From assembly GCA_013813945.1 (NCBI GenBank), contig JACCQV010000735.1, forward strand, positions 1 to 6,902: DNA of 6,902 nucleotides, in the 5' to 3' direction. Made by a program: the position numbers and the translations under genes. Positions 1 to 5,881 of the stretch are shown here, one piece after another. The stretch is from Deltaproteobacteria bacterium. GTDB lineage: Bacteria > Myxococcota_A > Polyangia > Haliangiales > Haliangiaceae. The notes beneath the pieces were generated by a model. That model made no database searches and was not told where the DNA came from. It was given only the letters and a program-made list of their open reading frames with translations. The stretch's first letter is position 1. Each line of letters begins with the position of its first letter.

Positions 1-95
1 CGGTTCGTTTGGCTTCGCCCCCTGCGGCGTGTGCACCTCCGGTTGTTCTTTCAGGCACACGCACACGTCCTCGGCGCAGCCGCGGCCGGCATCTG

Positions 96-119
96 CTTGG
101 CGTCCATGGCGCCTTGGCG
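96..119 (-). repeat. heptamer triplet, CGCCAAG type
   Basis: Read on the minus strand this is CGCCAAG, one base, CGCCATG, two bases, CGCCAAG, then CAGA. The 7-1-7-2-7 spacing is identical to that of the CACGAAG triplet at 173-196, which is also followed by CAGA, so the two are probably diverged copies of one element. It lies downstream of the pseudouridine synthase gene on the same strand. Confidence 0.55.
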
Positions 120-172
120 GTTAGTCCTTCAGGCACACGTCCGGAGGGCGAAGCCCGAAACCCTTCTCTCTG

Positions 173-196
173 CTTCGTGGCCTTCGTGTCTTCGTG
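173..196 (-). repeat. heptamer triplet, CACGAAG type
   Basis: On the minus strand three exact copies of CACGAAG are separated by one and two bases and followed by CAGA. From memory, similar runs of CACGAAG units occur in non-coding DNA of many environmental bacterial genomes; I cannot verify this here. The spacing matches the CGCCAAG triplet 77 bp away. Confidence 0.6.
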
Positions 197-275
197 GCTC
201 ACCGCTGGGGCACACGCGCGGCGAGTCTCAGGCGGTTCACCTTCTGGTGCACGTAGGCCGAGTACGCAACGGTAC

Positions 276-292
276 GCGTGCGGAGGGCACGC
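276..292 (-). terminator. GC-rich hairpin just after the pseudouridine synthase stop
   Basis: GCGTGC (276-281) and GCACGC (287-292) pair perfectly around a five-base loop, three bases beyond the stop codon of the minus-strand gene. The position suits a 3' end element. No T-tract follows on the minus strand, so it is not a canonical intrinsic terminator and may only stabilise the 3' end. Confidence 0.3.
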
Positions 293-295
293 AGT

Positions 296-1411
296 TCAGG
301 TCAGCAGCGTCATCAAGTCCCTCGGCAGCGGCGCTTCTGCCGTGAGCTTGTGCCGATCGGGATGCGGGAAGGTCACGCGTGCCGCGTGCAGCGCGTGGCG
401 CGGCAGCACGAACAGCGCGGCGAGGTCCGCGACGAGACCCTCATCGCAGAACCGCATGAACGCCTCGTCGCCGTGCGCGTAGAGCTTGTCGCCCACGATG
501 GGGAAGCCCGCGTGAGCGAGGTGCGCGCGGATCTGGTGCTGCCGCCCGGTGACGAGCGTGCAGCGCACGAGCGCGTGCTCGCCGTGCCGCTGCTCGACGC
601 GGACCCGCGTGATCGCCTGGAGGCCGCCCGGACCGGGGAGCATCCGGATGTGCGGGAGCAGGGTCGGATCTCCCGGTTGCGCGATGCGCAAGGGCACATC
701 GATCGTCGCCTCGGTATCCCACGGCGGCTGGCCGTGGACGACGGCGAGGTACTCCTTGGTGACGGCGGTCTTCGTCGCGAACGCACCCTTGATCGTGATC
801 GCAGCTTCACGGTCGCGCGCGACGACGAGGCAGCCCGAGGTCTCGCGATCGAGGCGATGGCAGATCTGCAGCTCTGGCTCGTCGGGGAATCGTTCACCGA
901 GCACGCGGGTGAGCGTGTTGAAGTAGAACTTCGCCGAGGCGTGGACCGGCAGGCCTGCGGGCTTGTCGATCACGTAGAGCCGTGGGTCGGAGAGCACGAC
1001 CGTGAACGTGCGCGGACACGGCGGCTCCTGACGGGCGGGGCGGCGGATCACGTAGTGCTCGCCGGCGACGACGGTGGTCGCGGGCTTGAGCGCACCGCCG
1101 CCGTGACCTTCCGCGCGGCGTAGCTGCTTCTCGATCACCTGCTGGATCTTGGTGCGCGAGAGCCGCGTGATCTGGGTCTTGACGAAGTGATCGAGGCGAA
1201 GGCCCGCGAGCTCGGGCGGGACATGGAGGTGGCGCTCGACGATCTTCGGCGAGCCGTCGGCGTCGAGGTGCGAGGTCGTGCCCCAGTCGAGCGTCGGATC
1301 GGCGCCTGGGGGGAGCGTGAACACGTCGACGGCCGCCTCGACCTCGACCTCGAGGTCGTCGACCGCGTCGACGTCGTCAGGAAGCTTCGACGTCGTCGGG
1401 CTCGTCGACAC
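296..1411 (-). CDS. RluA-family RNA pseudouridine synthase with S4 domain
   Basis: This 371-residue protein should isomerise specific uridines to pseudouridine in rRNA or tRNA in the cytoplasm. Residues 1-55 are an acidic, low-complexity extension. An S4-type RNA-binding domain spans about 66-122. The catalytic domain follows, with IDKPAGLPVHAS (148-159), HRLDRETSG (185-193, catalytic Asp188), KEYLAVVHG (219-227) and TGRQHQIRAHLAH (288-300). A segment at about 311-337 separates the GDKLY motif from RHALHA. The GTG start at 1411 lies within the upstream regulator gene, giving a 35-nt overlap; GAGG six bases before it is a plausible ribosome site. A second GTG at 1324 would remove most of the acidic extension. 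Overlap and shared strand imply co-transcription with the regulator. The family is clear, but the target uridine (RluC, RluD or other) cannot be assigned. Confidence 0.93.
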   Translation of the reverse strand: MSTSPTTSKLPDDVDAVDDLEVEVEAAVDVFTLPPGADPTLDWGTTSHLDADGSPKIVERHLHVPPELAGLRLDHFVKTQITRLSRTKIQQVIEKQLRRAEGHGGGALKPATTVVAGEHYVIRRPARQEPPCPRTFTVVLSDPRLYVIDKPAGLPVHASAKFYFNTLTRVLGERFPDEPELQICHRLDRETSGCLVVARDREAAITIKGAFATKTAVTKEYLAVVHGQPPWDTEATIDVPLRIAQPGDPTLLPHIRMLPGPGGLQAITRVRVEQRHGEHALVRCTLVTGRQHQIRAHLAHAGFPIVGDKLYAHGDEAFMRFCDEGLVADLAALFVLPRHALHAARVTFPHPDRHKLTAEAPLPRDLMTLLT

Positions 1412-2879
1412 CGGCAGCCTCGATGTCGTACTTCTTCATCAGCTTACGGAAGTACTTACGGTCGATGTCCGCGGCGCGCGCGGCGTGCGAGATGTTGCCG
1501 GTGTTGCGGCGAAGCAGCTGGAGGATGTAGTCGCGTTCGAACGAGGCGACCCAGCGCTCCTTGGCATCCTTGAACGTGACGCCCTCGGCGAGGAGCTCGA
1601 TCGGCGGTGCGGGCGCGGGTGCGTTGGGATCCATCGACACGGCGTGGCCAGCCGGTGGGGTCGTCATCGCACGGCGCTGCGTCGTCATCCGCCCACTCGC
1701 ACCGGGGCCGGGTGCCTTCGCGCTGCGCACGTAATCCGGCAGATCCGAGGTCTCGAGCAGCTGGGAGTCGCAGAACGAGACCGCGCGCTCGATCACGTTG
1801 ACCAGCTCGCGCACGTTGCCCGGCCACGGATAGTTCTGCAGGAAGTTCATCGCGTCGCGCTCGACGCCGCGCACCTTGGGCGTGCCGTTCGGTAGCTTGT
1901 TGTACGAGCCGATCTCGAGGAAGTGATTGACCAGCAGCGGGATGTCATCGGCGCGCTCGCGCAGCGACGGCAGGTGCAGGCGCACCACGCTGAGCCGGTA
2001 GAACAGATCCTGGCGGAACCGGCCGGCTTTGACCTCGTCTTCGAGGTTTCGGTTCGTCGCGGCGATGATCCGGACATCGACCTTGCTGGCCTTGGCCCCG
2101 CCGACGCGGCGCACTTCGCGGTTCTCGAGCGCGCGCAGGAGCTTGGGCTGCAAGTCGATCGGGAGCTCGCCGAGCTCGTCGAGGAACAGCGTGCCGCCGT
2201 CCGCCTGCTCGAACAGTCCCTGCCGCGTCATCACGGCGCCCGTGAAGCTGCCCTTCTCGTGACCGAACAGCTCGCTCTCGATCAGGTTCGGCGGCACGGC
2301 GCCGCAGTCGAACACGACGAGGTCATTGCGCGAGCGCGGCGACAGGGAGTGGATCGCCTGCGCGACGACCTCCTTGCCGGTACCGGTCTCGCCATCGATC
2401 ACCACCGTGGTGGCAGTCGGCGCGATCTTCTCGAGGATCGAGTAGATCTCGCGCATCCGGGCGTTGCCGCCGATCAGCCCGGCGCAGCGATCGCTGCGCG
2501 ACGGAACGATGTGGACCTCTTCCTCCTTCGCGTTGAACCGGAGCTGGCTCTGTCCGACGGCGAGGAGGGTTCCCGGCTTGAGGAAGCCCTCGCGCACCCG
2601 GACCTTGTTGATGAACGTTCCGTTGGTCGACCGCTGGTCGATCAGGACGTAGCCGGTGTCCTCCTGGATGATCCGGCAGTGATAGCGGGAGACCGTGTCG
2701 TCGTTGAGGACGATATCGTTGTCGTCCATCGACCCGATGCGGATCTCTTCCTTGTCGAAGGTCCACTCCTGGGTCGGGTCGTCGACCGCTTGCAGCATGC
2801 AGCGACGGAGGTGCAGCGTCGGACCTCGATCGAGGTAGCTGACCTTGGTCGGCGGGACGAAGTCAGGAAACTTCTTCAT
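1377..2879 (-). CDS. FHA-domain sigma-54-dependent transcriptional activator (bEBP)
   Basis: The 500-residue protein has three parts. An FHA domain (about 28-116) shows RIGS, VSRYHCRI (63-70) and STNGTFI (84-90), the usual phosphothreonine-binding residues. An AAA+ domain (about 136-370) shows Walker A GETGTGKE (163-170), the sigma-54 contact loop as GSFTGA (210-215, usually GAFTGA), Walker B GTLFLDEL (229-236), sensor I ATNRN (274-278), the arginine-finger segment FRQDLFYRLSV (288-298) and PWPGNVREL (351-359). A Pro/Ala/Met-rich linker (about 387-427) leads to a Fis-type helix-turn-helix (about 450-484) containing GNISHAARAADIDRKYFRKL. There is no receiver domain, so Ser/Thr-kinase signalling is the likely input, as known for such activators in myxobacteria. 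It should remodel sigma-54 RNA polymerase by ATP hydrolysis. The ATG at 2879 lacks a strong ribosome site; GGGCGGGTG precedes it. Confidence 0.95.
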   Translation of the reverse strand: MKKFPDFVPPTKVSYLDRGPTLHLRRCMLQAVDDPTQEWTFDKEEIRIGSMDDNDIVLNDDTVSRYHCRIIQEDTGYVLIDQRSTNGTFINKVRVREGFLKPGTLLAVGQSQLRFNAKEEEVHIVPSRSDRCAGLIGGNARMREIYSILEKIAPTATTVVIDGETGTGKEVVAQAIHSLSPRSRNDLVVFDCGAVPPNLIESELFGHEKGSFTGAVMTRQGLFEQADGGTLFLDELGELPIDLQPKLLRALENREVRRVGGAKASKVDVRIIAATNRNLEDEVKAGRFRQDLFYRLSVVRLHLPSLRERADDIPLLVNHFLEIGSYNKLPNGTPKVRGVERDAMNFLQNYPWPGNVRELVNVIERAVSFCDSQLLETSDLPDYVRSAKAPGPGASGRMTTQRRAMTTPPAGHAVSMDPNAPAPAPPIELLAEGVTFKDAKERWVASFERDYILQLLRRNTGNISHAARAADIDRKYFRKLMKKYDIEAAGVDEPDDVEAS

Positions 2880-2891
2880 GCACCCGCCCGC

Positions 2892-2897
2892 ATCATA
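2892..2897 (-). promoter_or_regulatory. possible -10 box upstream of the regulator
   Basis: TATGAT on the minus strand matches TATAAT at five of six positions and sits in one of the few AT-rich spots of the spacer. At 17 bp upstream there is only a weak -35 match (TCGCAA, 2915-2920). It would give a leader of only about five bases before the ATG at 2879. This is a weak candidate. Confidence 0.18.
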
Positions 2898-2906
2898 TCC
2901 CCGAAC

Positions 2907-3064
2907 CTAGCGTGTTGCGAGGGCACCGGGCGTGACGCCGTGGGTCTCCGTGAACCGCACGCCCTTGCGGGTCCAGCACCCGCTGGGCGACGGTCTGCAG
3001 GCGCTCCGAGGACGAGCATGCGATCGCTCGAGATGCCGTGCCCCATCAGGTGCAGGCACACCAT
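2907..3064 (-). pseudogene. possible frameshifted remnant of a small gene
   Basis: An ATG at 3064 opens a 62-codon frame that ends with TGA overlapping the regulator ATG (ATGA). Its coding-like third-base pattern lasts only about 20 codons (MVCLHLMGHGISSDRMLV). The pattern then appears in the next frame (ERLQTVAQRVL) and then in the third (TRKGVRFTETHGVTPGALATR, stop TAG at 2907-2909). This patchwork is what two frameshifts in a short gene would leave. It could equally be chance in GC-rich DNA, or a real 62-residue coupled peptide. I recognise no homologue and see no ribosome site. Confidence 0.15.
2960..2989. other. strong two-tier stem-loop in the spacer before the regulator
   Basis: CGCCC (2960-2964) pairs with GGGCG (2985-2989), and GCGGGT (2967-2972) pairs with ACCCGC (2978-2983). 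They enclose a five-base loop, with a small internal loop (TT opposite T). That is 11 base pairs, nearly all G-C. It lies between the stop of the exported-protein gene and the start of the regulator, both on the minus strand. No T-tract follows on either strand, so it may be a non-canonical terminator or attenuator, or a protein-binding inverted repeat. Confidence 0.45.
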
Positions 3065-3071
3065 GTCGGCG

Positions 3072-3827
3072 CTAGCGGCGGCGGCGTCGGCGCTTGAGCA
3101 GCACCGCGAGCACCGCGAGTGCGAAGCCGATGCCCGCGGCGAGCGTCATGATCATGCGGACCGGAGGACGCTTGCCCGCCGCGGTACCGGCGCACGTTCC
3201 ATCGGCGGTCAGCGGTGCCTTGTCGCCTGCGGTGAACTCGACATCGAGGCCGTCCTCCGAGAGCGGGCCACCCGCACCGACGAACCGGTAGTCGTGGGTT
3301 GGATCGTTGAACGTGCCGACGCGGGCATGGTGGAGGATCACGCCCGGGCTGTCCTCGACCTTGGCCTCGGTCTCGCCCGGCCGCGGGATCCGGAACCGGT
3401 CGCGCAGGACGATCCGGTGTTTGCCGCGGGCGACCGGGAGGCACGCCCAGGCGACGAGGTCGACCGAGAACGAACCCGCGGCGGTCTGCGGAGACCCCAT
3501 CCCGACCGCGACGGTCGCCCAGCTCACGGGCTGGACCTTGCCGTCGACCGTGACCTCCAGGGCGGGGGCGACCTCACCTGCGACCTTGGTCCCGAAGGCA
3601 GCCGCCTCGTCGTCGGAGATCGTGCCGTCCTTGTTGGCGTCGATCGTCTTGCGATTGAGTGCTCCCGGGACCTCGCCGAACAGGACCGTGTACGAGATGC
3701 GAACTCGATCCGCGGCCGGGGTGAGCTTGAGATAGCGATTGTTGTCGTCGACGGAAGGCGCGATGTGGGCCCGGGCCTGGGTCGCAGCGAACGTGACCGC
3801 CAGCACGAGAACGACGCCTCGACGCAT
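3072..3827 (-). CDS. exported, C-terminally membrane-anchored protein with EF-hand-like loop
   Basis: A 251-residue protein. Residues 1-20 form a signal peptide (MRRG, hydrophobic core, cleavage after ARA). The mature protein begins HIAPSVDDNNRYLKL. DANKDGTISDDE (63-74) carries acidic or oxygen-bearing residues at EF-hand positions 1, 3, 5, 7, 9 and 12, so calcium binding is plausible. Cysteines at 129 and 212 could form a disulfide. A transmembrane helix at about 223-244 precedes KRRRRRR at the C-terminus, giving a periplasmic domain with a cytoplasmic basic tail; it lacks the Cys motif expected of MYXO-CTERM. The order of features (HxxxP after the signal, NRY..L, V.Y.V...E.P, D.N.DG loop, L.V.VDG) resembles from memory the periplasmic domain found ahead of NicO/HupE-like metal transporters, but no transporter is encoded here. 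In-frame ATGs at 3857 and 3884 would spoil the signal peptide, so 3827 is preferred. The function is unknown. Confidence 0.82.
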   Translation of the reverse strand: MRRGVVLVLAVTFAATQARAHIAPSVDDNNRYLKLTPAADRVRISYTVLFGEVPGALNRKTIDANKDGTISDDEAAAFGTKVAGEVAPALEVTVDGKVQPVSWATVAVGMGSPQTAAGSFSVDLVAWACLPVARGKHRIVLRDRFRIPRPGETEAKVEDSPGVILHHARVGTFNDPTHDYRFVGAGGPLSEDGLDVEFTAGDKAPLTADGTCAGTAAGKRPPVRMIMTLAAGIGFALAVLAVLLKRRRRRR

Positions 3828-3902
3828 GGCGGCATGGTGCCACGTTCCAGGTGTCATCGTTCCCGTTGACCGGGCCGGATCCATCGTGCTCAAGTGCCGC
3901 CG
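3828..3902. promoter_or_regulatory. divergent promoter region
   Basis: About 75 bp separate the start codons of the minus-strand exported protein and the plus-strand lipoprotein, so both promoters must overlap here or lie within the genes. TTGACC (3866-3871, plus) resembles a -35 box, but no convincing -10 follows at the right distance. I checked for the sigma-54 GG-N10-GC pattern on both strands and found only off-register near misses. Confidence 0.3.
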
Positions 3903-5294
3903 ATGAGGAAGATCAGCGGTCTCTGTTTGCTTGCTGGCGGGTTGGTCGTCGGCGCCTGCGGCGATGACGGCGGCGGCTCGAACATCTTTCCTGAGAAGCC
4001 GGAGTGCTCGGGCGAGGCGGTCGTTCCATACGCGGGCAACCAGCACCAGGTGATCTCGAAGCTCGAGATCGGCTCGAGCATGGACGGCTTCGATCTCGAC
4101 TCCGACGGCGATCCGGACAACAAGCTCGCCGCGATCGCGAGCCTCGCTGGCTCGGCGATCAGCGACTCGCTCGCCTCCTACGAGATCGTCATCCCGATCG
4201 AGTTCTTCGATCTGCAGGCCGCCGCGCCTGACACGTGCGTGAAGTTCGGCATCTACCTCGGCGACTACCCGACGGACTTCGACGCCGACGGCAAGAAGGC
4301 ATACGTCGACGAAGGCGATTGCAACGACAAGGTCGCCGCGATCAAGCCGGGTGCGACCGAGATCGTCGGCGACGGCATCGACAATGACTGCGACGGCAAG
4401 GCCGACGAGGACGCGCAGAACAACCCGTCGACCAGCACCGCCGATGCCGACGGCGATGGCGTCACCGTGATGGCCGGCGACTGCGACGACACCAACAACA
4501 TGGTCAAGCCGGGCATGCCGGAGATCTGCGGCGACGGCTTCGACAATGACTGCGACGGCGTCGCCGATCGCACGCAGGATGCGATGAAGGTCGCGACCGC
4601 GTGCAGTCCGTTCGAGGCCGGCAAGGCCGACATCCACCTCGATCCACTCTCGTTCTCCGCCGGCACGTCGGACCCCGTCATCATCTTCAAGGATGGCGTG
4701 ATCTCGCAGGGCGCGGCCGGCCTCGTCCTCGACTCGGGTCCCTCGCTGTTCTCGGTCGCGATTCCGGTCACCGATGGCATCACGCTCGATCTGCGGATCA
4801 GCGGCGCCACCATCCAGGCGGACGTCGTTCAGGCCGGCAGCGCGATCGTCCTCAAGAATGGCCGCCTCGGCGGCGTGATCGAGGCCAAGACGGCCGACAC
4901 GATCCGCGGCCTCGAGGTCGAGCAGATCGGACTGCTGCCCGAGAACTCGCTCCTCGATGCGACGTTCGCGAACCTCCTCGGCCCGCTGCTCGCGCTGCCC
5001 AAGGCGAAGGAAGCGATCGTCAAGAAGTACCCGGGCTGCCGCACGCCCGACATCGATGTCGATCAGGACGGCCTCGAGGCGTTCTGTGACTCGGACCCCG
5101 ACGACGACATCAAGGAAGTCGACGTTTGCATCGATGGCGATGGCACCGAGCTCAAGGACATCGTCTCCGGCGGCGTCGTGACGATGCACTGCTCCGAGGC
5201 GGTCTCGGGCGGCAAGCCCCGATTCGTCGACGGCATCTCGGTCGCGCTCAAGTTCGACACCACCGCGGTCAAGTCGATCAAGCCACCGCGGTGA
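3903..5294 (+). CDS. lipoprotein with two MopE-type putative metal-binding repeats
   Basis: A 463-residue protein. MRKISGLCLLAGGLVVGAC is a lipoprotein signal with lipobox VGAC (lipidated Cys19); Gly at +2 and a Gly/Asp-rich tether suggest outer-membrane sorting. Residues 56-120 include an Asp-rich loop DLDSDGDPDN. Two MopE-type repeats follow: 138-165 (GDCND, IKPGATEI, DGIDNDCDG) and 192-219 (GDCDD, VKPGMPEI, DGFDNDCDG). Each is preceded by a DADG-type loop. Residues 240-380 are an unassigned, probably beta-rich domain. Residues 383-415 are again Asp-rich (DVDQDGLE, CDSDPDDD, DGDG), like thrombospondin type 3 loops. The repeats are known from a copper-associated protein and are common in myxobacterial surface proteins; calcium or copper binding is inferred. 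A GTG at 3894 is an alternative start three codons earlier. The stop overlaps the maf start (GTGA). Confidence 0.9.
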   Translation: MRKISGLCLLAGGLVVGACGDDGGGSNIFPEKPECSGEAVVPYAGNQHQVISKLEIGSSMDGFDLDSDGDPDNKLAAIASLAGSAISDSLASYEIVIPIEFFDLQAAAPDTCVKFGIYLGDYPTDFDADGKKAYVDEGDCNDKVAAIKPGATEIVGDGIDNDCDGKADEDAQNNPSTSTADADGDGVTVMAGDCDDTNNMVKPGMPEICGDGFDNDCDGVADRTQDAMKVATACSPFEAGKADIHLDPLSFSAGTSDPVIIFKDGVISQGAAGLVLDSGPSLFSVAIPVTDGITLDLRISGATIQADVVQAGSAIVLKNGRLGGVIEAKTADTIRGLEVEQIGLLPENSLLDATFANLLGPLLALPKAKEAIVKKYPGCRTPDIDVDQDGLEAFCDSDPDDDIKEVDVCIDGDGTELKDIVSGGVVTMHCSEAVSGGKPRFVDGISVALKFDTTAVKSIKPPR

Positions 5295-5881
5295 CCGGAC
5301 TGGTCCTGGCGTCAGCGTCTCCACGCCGGCGCGAGCTCCTCGAGCGAGTCGGACTCTCGATCGACGTTCGACCTGCGGATGTCGACGAAGCGGCGCTCGT
5401 CGGGGAGACGCCGGCTGCGTACGTCGGCCGGATCGCGCGCGCGAAGGCCGCCGCGGTGCCGCGGTTCCCGGGCACGTGGGTGCTCGCCGCCGATACCACG
5501 GTCACCATCGACGGGCTGATCCTCGCGAAGGCGTCCAGCCGCGATGAGGCCACCGAGATGCTGCGCCGGATCTCCGGGCGCGTGCACCAGGTCATGACCT
5601 CGTTCGTGGTGCTCGGGGACGGGATCGTGCGCGAGCGCCTGGTGACGAGCGACGTCGAGATGATCGCGATCGATCCCACGACGCTCGCGGACTACGTCGC
5701 GAGCAACGAATGGCGCGGCAAGGCCGGCGCGTACGCGATCCAGGGCATCGGTGCGGCGCTCGTGCGCGGCGTGTCCGGATCGGTGACCAACGTGATCGGG
5801 CTGCCGCTCGTCGAGGTTCTCGATGTGCTGCGCGATGCCGGCGGGCCGACGCCGCGGTTCACCGCTGGACGTCCCGCGTGA
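5291..5881 (+). CDS. maf: Maf family nucleotide pyrophosphatase (house-cleaning enzyme)
   Basis: This 196-residue protein has the usual Maf length. The family hydrolyses non-canonical or excess nucleoside triphosphates to the monophosphate and pyrophosphate in the cytoplasm. Visible motifs are the substrate loop SASPRRRELL (8-17), ETPAAYVGRIARAKA (39-53), the catalytic-site ADTTV (67-71, Asp68), SGRVHQVMT (95-103), and KAGAYAIQG (144-152) with SGSVTNVIGLPL (162-173). The KAGAYxIQG form suggests the dTTP/UTP-type YhdE subfamily rather than the YceF type. The usual LGKP after the catalytic loop reads LAKA (78-81), keeping the lysine. The GTG start overlaps the lipoprotein TGA by four bases, so translation is probably coupled. 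Longer in-frame reading from 5126 only runs out of frame through the lipoprotein gene. Confidence 0.95.
   Translation: MTGLVLASASPRRRELLERVGLSIDVRPADVDEAALVGETPAAYVGRIARAKAAAVPRFPGTWVLAADTTVTIDGLILAKASSRDEATEMLRRISGRVHQVMTSFVVLGDGIVRERLVTSDVEMIAIDPTTLADYVASNEWRGKAGAYAIQGIGAALVRGVSGSVTNVIGLPLVEVLDVLRDAGGPTPRFTAGRPA

Larger units (their letters stand above)
40..216. repeat. diverged tandem repeat, period about 77-78 bp
   Basis: The octamer GGCACACG occurs at 54-61, 132-139 and 209-216, spaced 78 and 77 bp. The 22-mer at 40-61 matches 118-139 at 19 of 22 positions by eye, and both contain TTCAGGCACACG. The heptamer triplets at 96-119 and 173-196 are 77 bp apart and keep the same phase to the octamer. 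The sequence between these anchors is largely diverged. A further loose relative of the 22-mer, starting GGCGGTT, lies at 231-254 but is out of phase. This looks like an old tandem duplication of a non-coding element; its function is unknown. Confidence 0.55.
1..295. other. gene-free left end containing repeats
   Basis: No reading frame here looks like a protein. The open frames on the plus strand give alanine/arginine/serine-rich translations without recognisable motifs and run on antisense into the pseudouridine synthase gene. The stretch lies downstream of that minus-strand gene. It holds a diverged tandem repeat, two heptamer triplets and a small hairpin, listed separately. Short GGCTTCGCC / GGCGAAGCC elements also occur at 11-19 and 147-155 in opposite orientation; the second can fold as a four-base-pair stem with a GAA loop (146-156). 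Confidence 0.6.

Noticed and set aside
40..254. CRISPR array
   Set aside because: The repeats are imperfect, two to three in number, with a period of 77-78 bp and spacers that are themselves related; no cas gene is present.
9..482. Plus-strand open frames over the left-end repeats
   Set aside because: The translations are Ala/Arg/Ser-rich, track the non-coding repeat, and run into antisense of a confident gene.
278..1123. 281-codon plus-strand frame antisense to the pseudouridine synthase
   Set aside because: It is the shadow of the minus-strand gene, which has the catalytic HRLDRETSG motif.
1321..1370. GAGGTC/GTCGAC-rich run as a regulatory repeat
   Set aside because: It is coding sequence for the acidic Val/Glu/Asp-rich N-terminal extension of the pseudouridine synthase, and codon bias explains the repetitiveness.
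3216..3827. MYXO-CTERM sorting signal on the exported protein
   Set aside because: It has a helix and an arginine tail but lacks the characteristic cysteine motif before the helix.
1923..3869. 648-codon plus-strand frame antisense to the regulator and the exported protein
   Set aside because: The opposite strand carries unmistakable FHA, AAA+ and HTH motifs; the antisense product is Arg/Asp/Ala-rich with no motif and crosses two genes and a spacer.
3828..3893. Sigma-54 promoter in the divergent region (TGGCAC and GGCACTTGAGCA segments on the minus strand)
   Set aside because: The required GG-N10-GC spacing is not met; the second element is shifted or missing.
3828..5324. Long minus-strand reading frame reaching 750 codons antisense to the lipoprotein and continuous with the exported-protein gene
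   Set aside because: Over the lipoprotein its translation is Asp/Arg/Val-rich low complexity, as expected for the antisense of a GC3-rich gene. The real protein starts at 3827 with a clean signal peptide.
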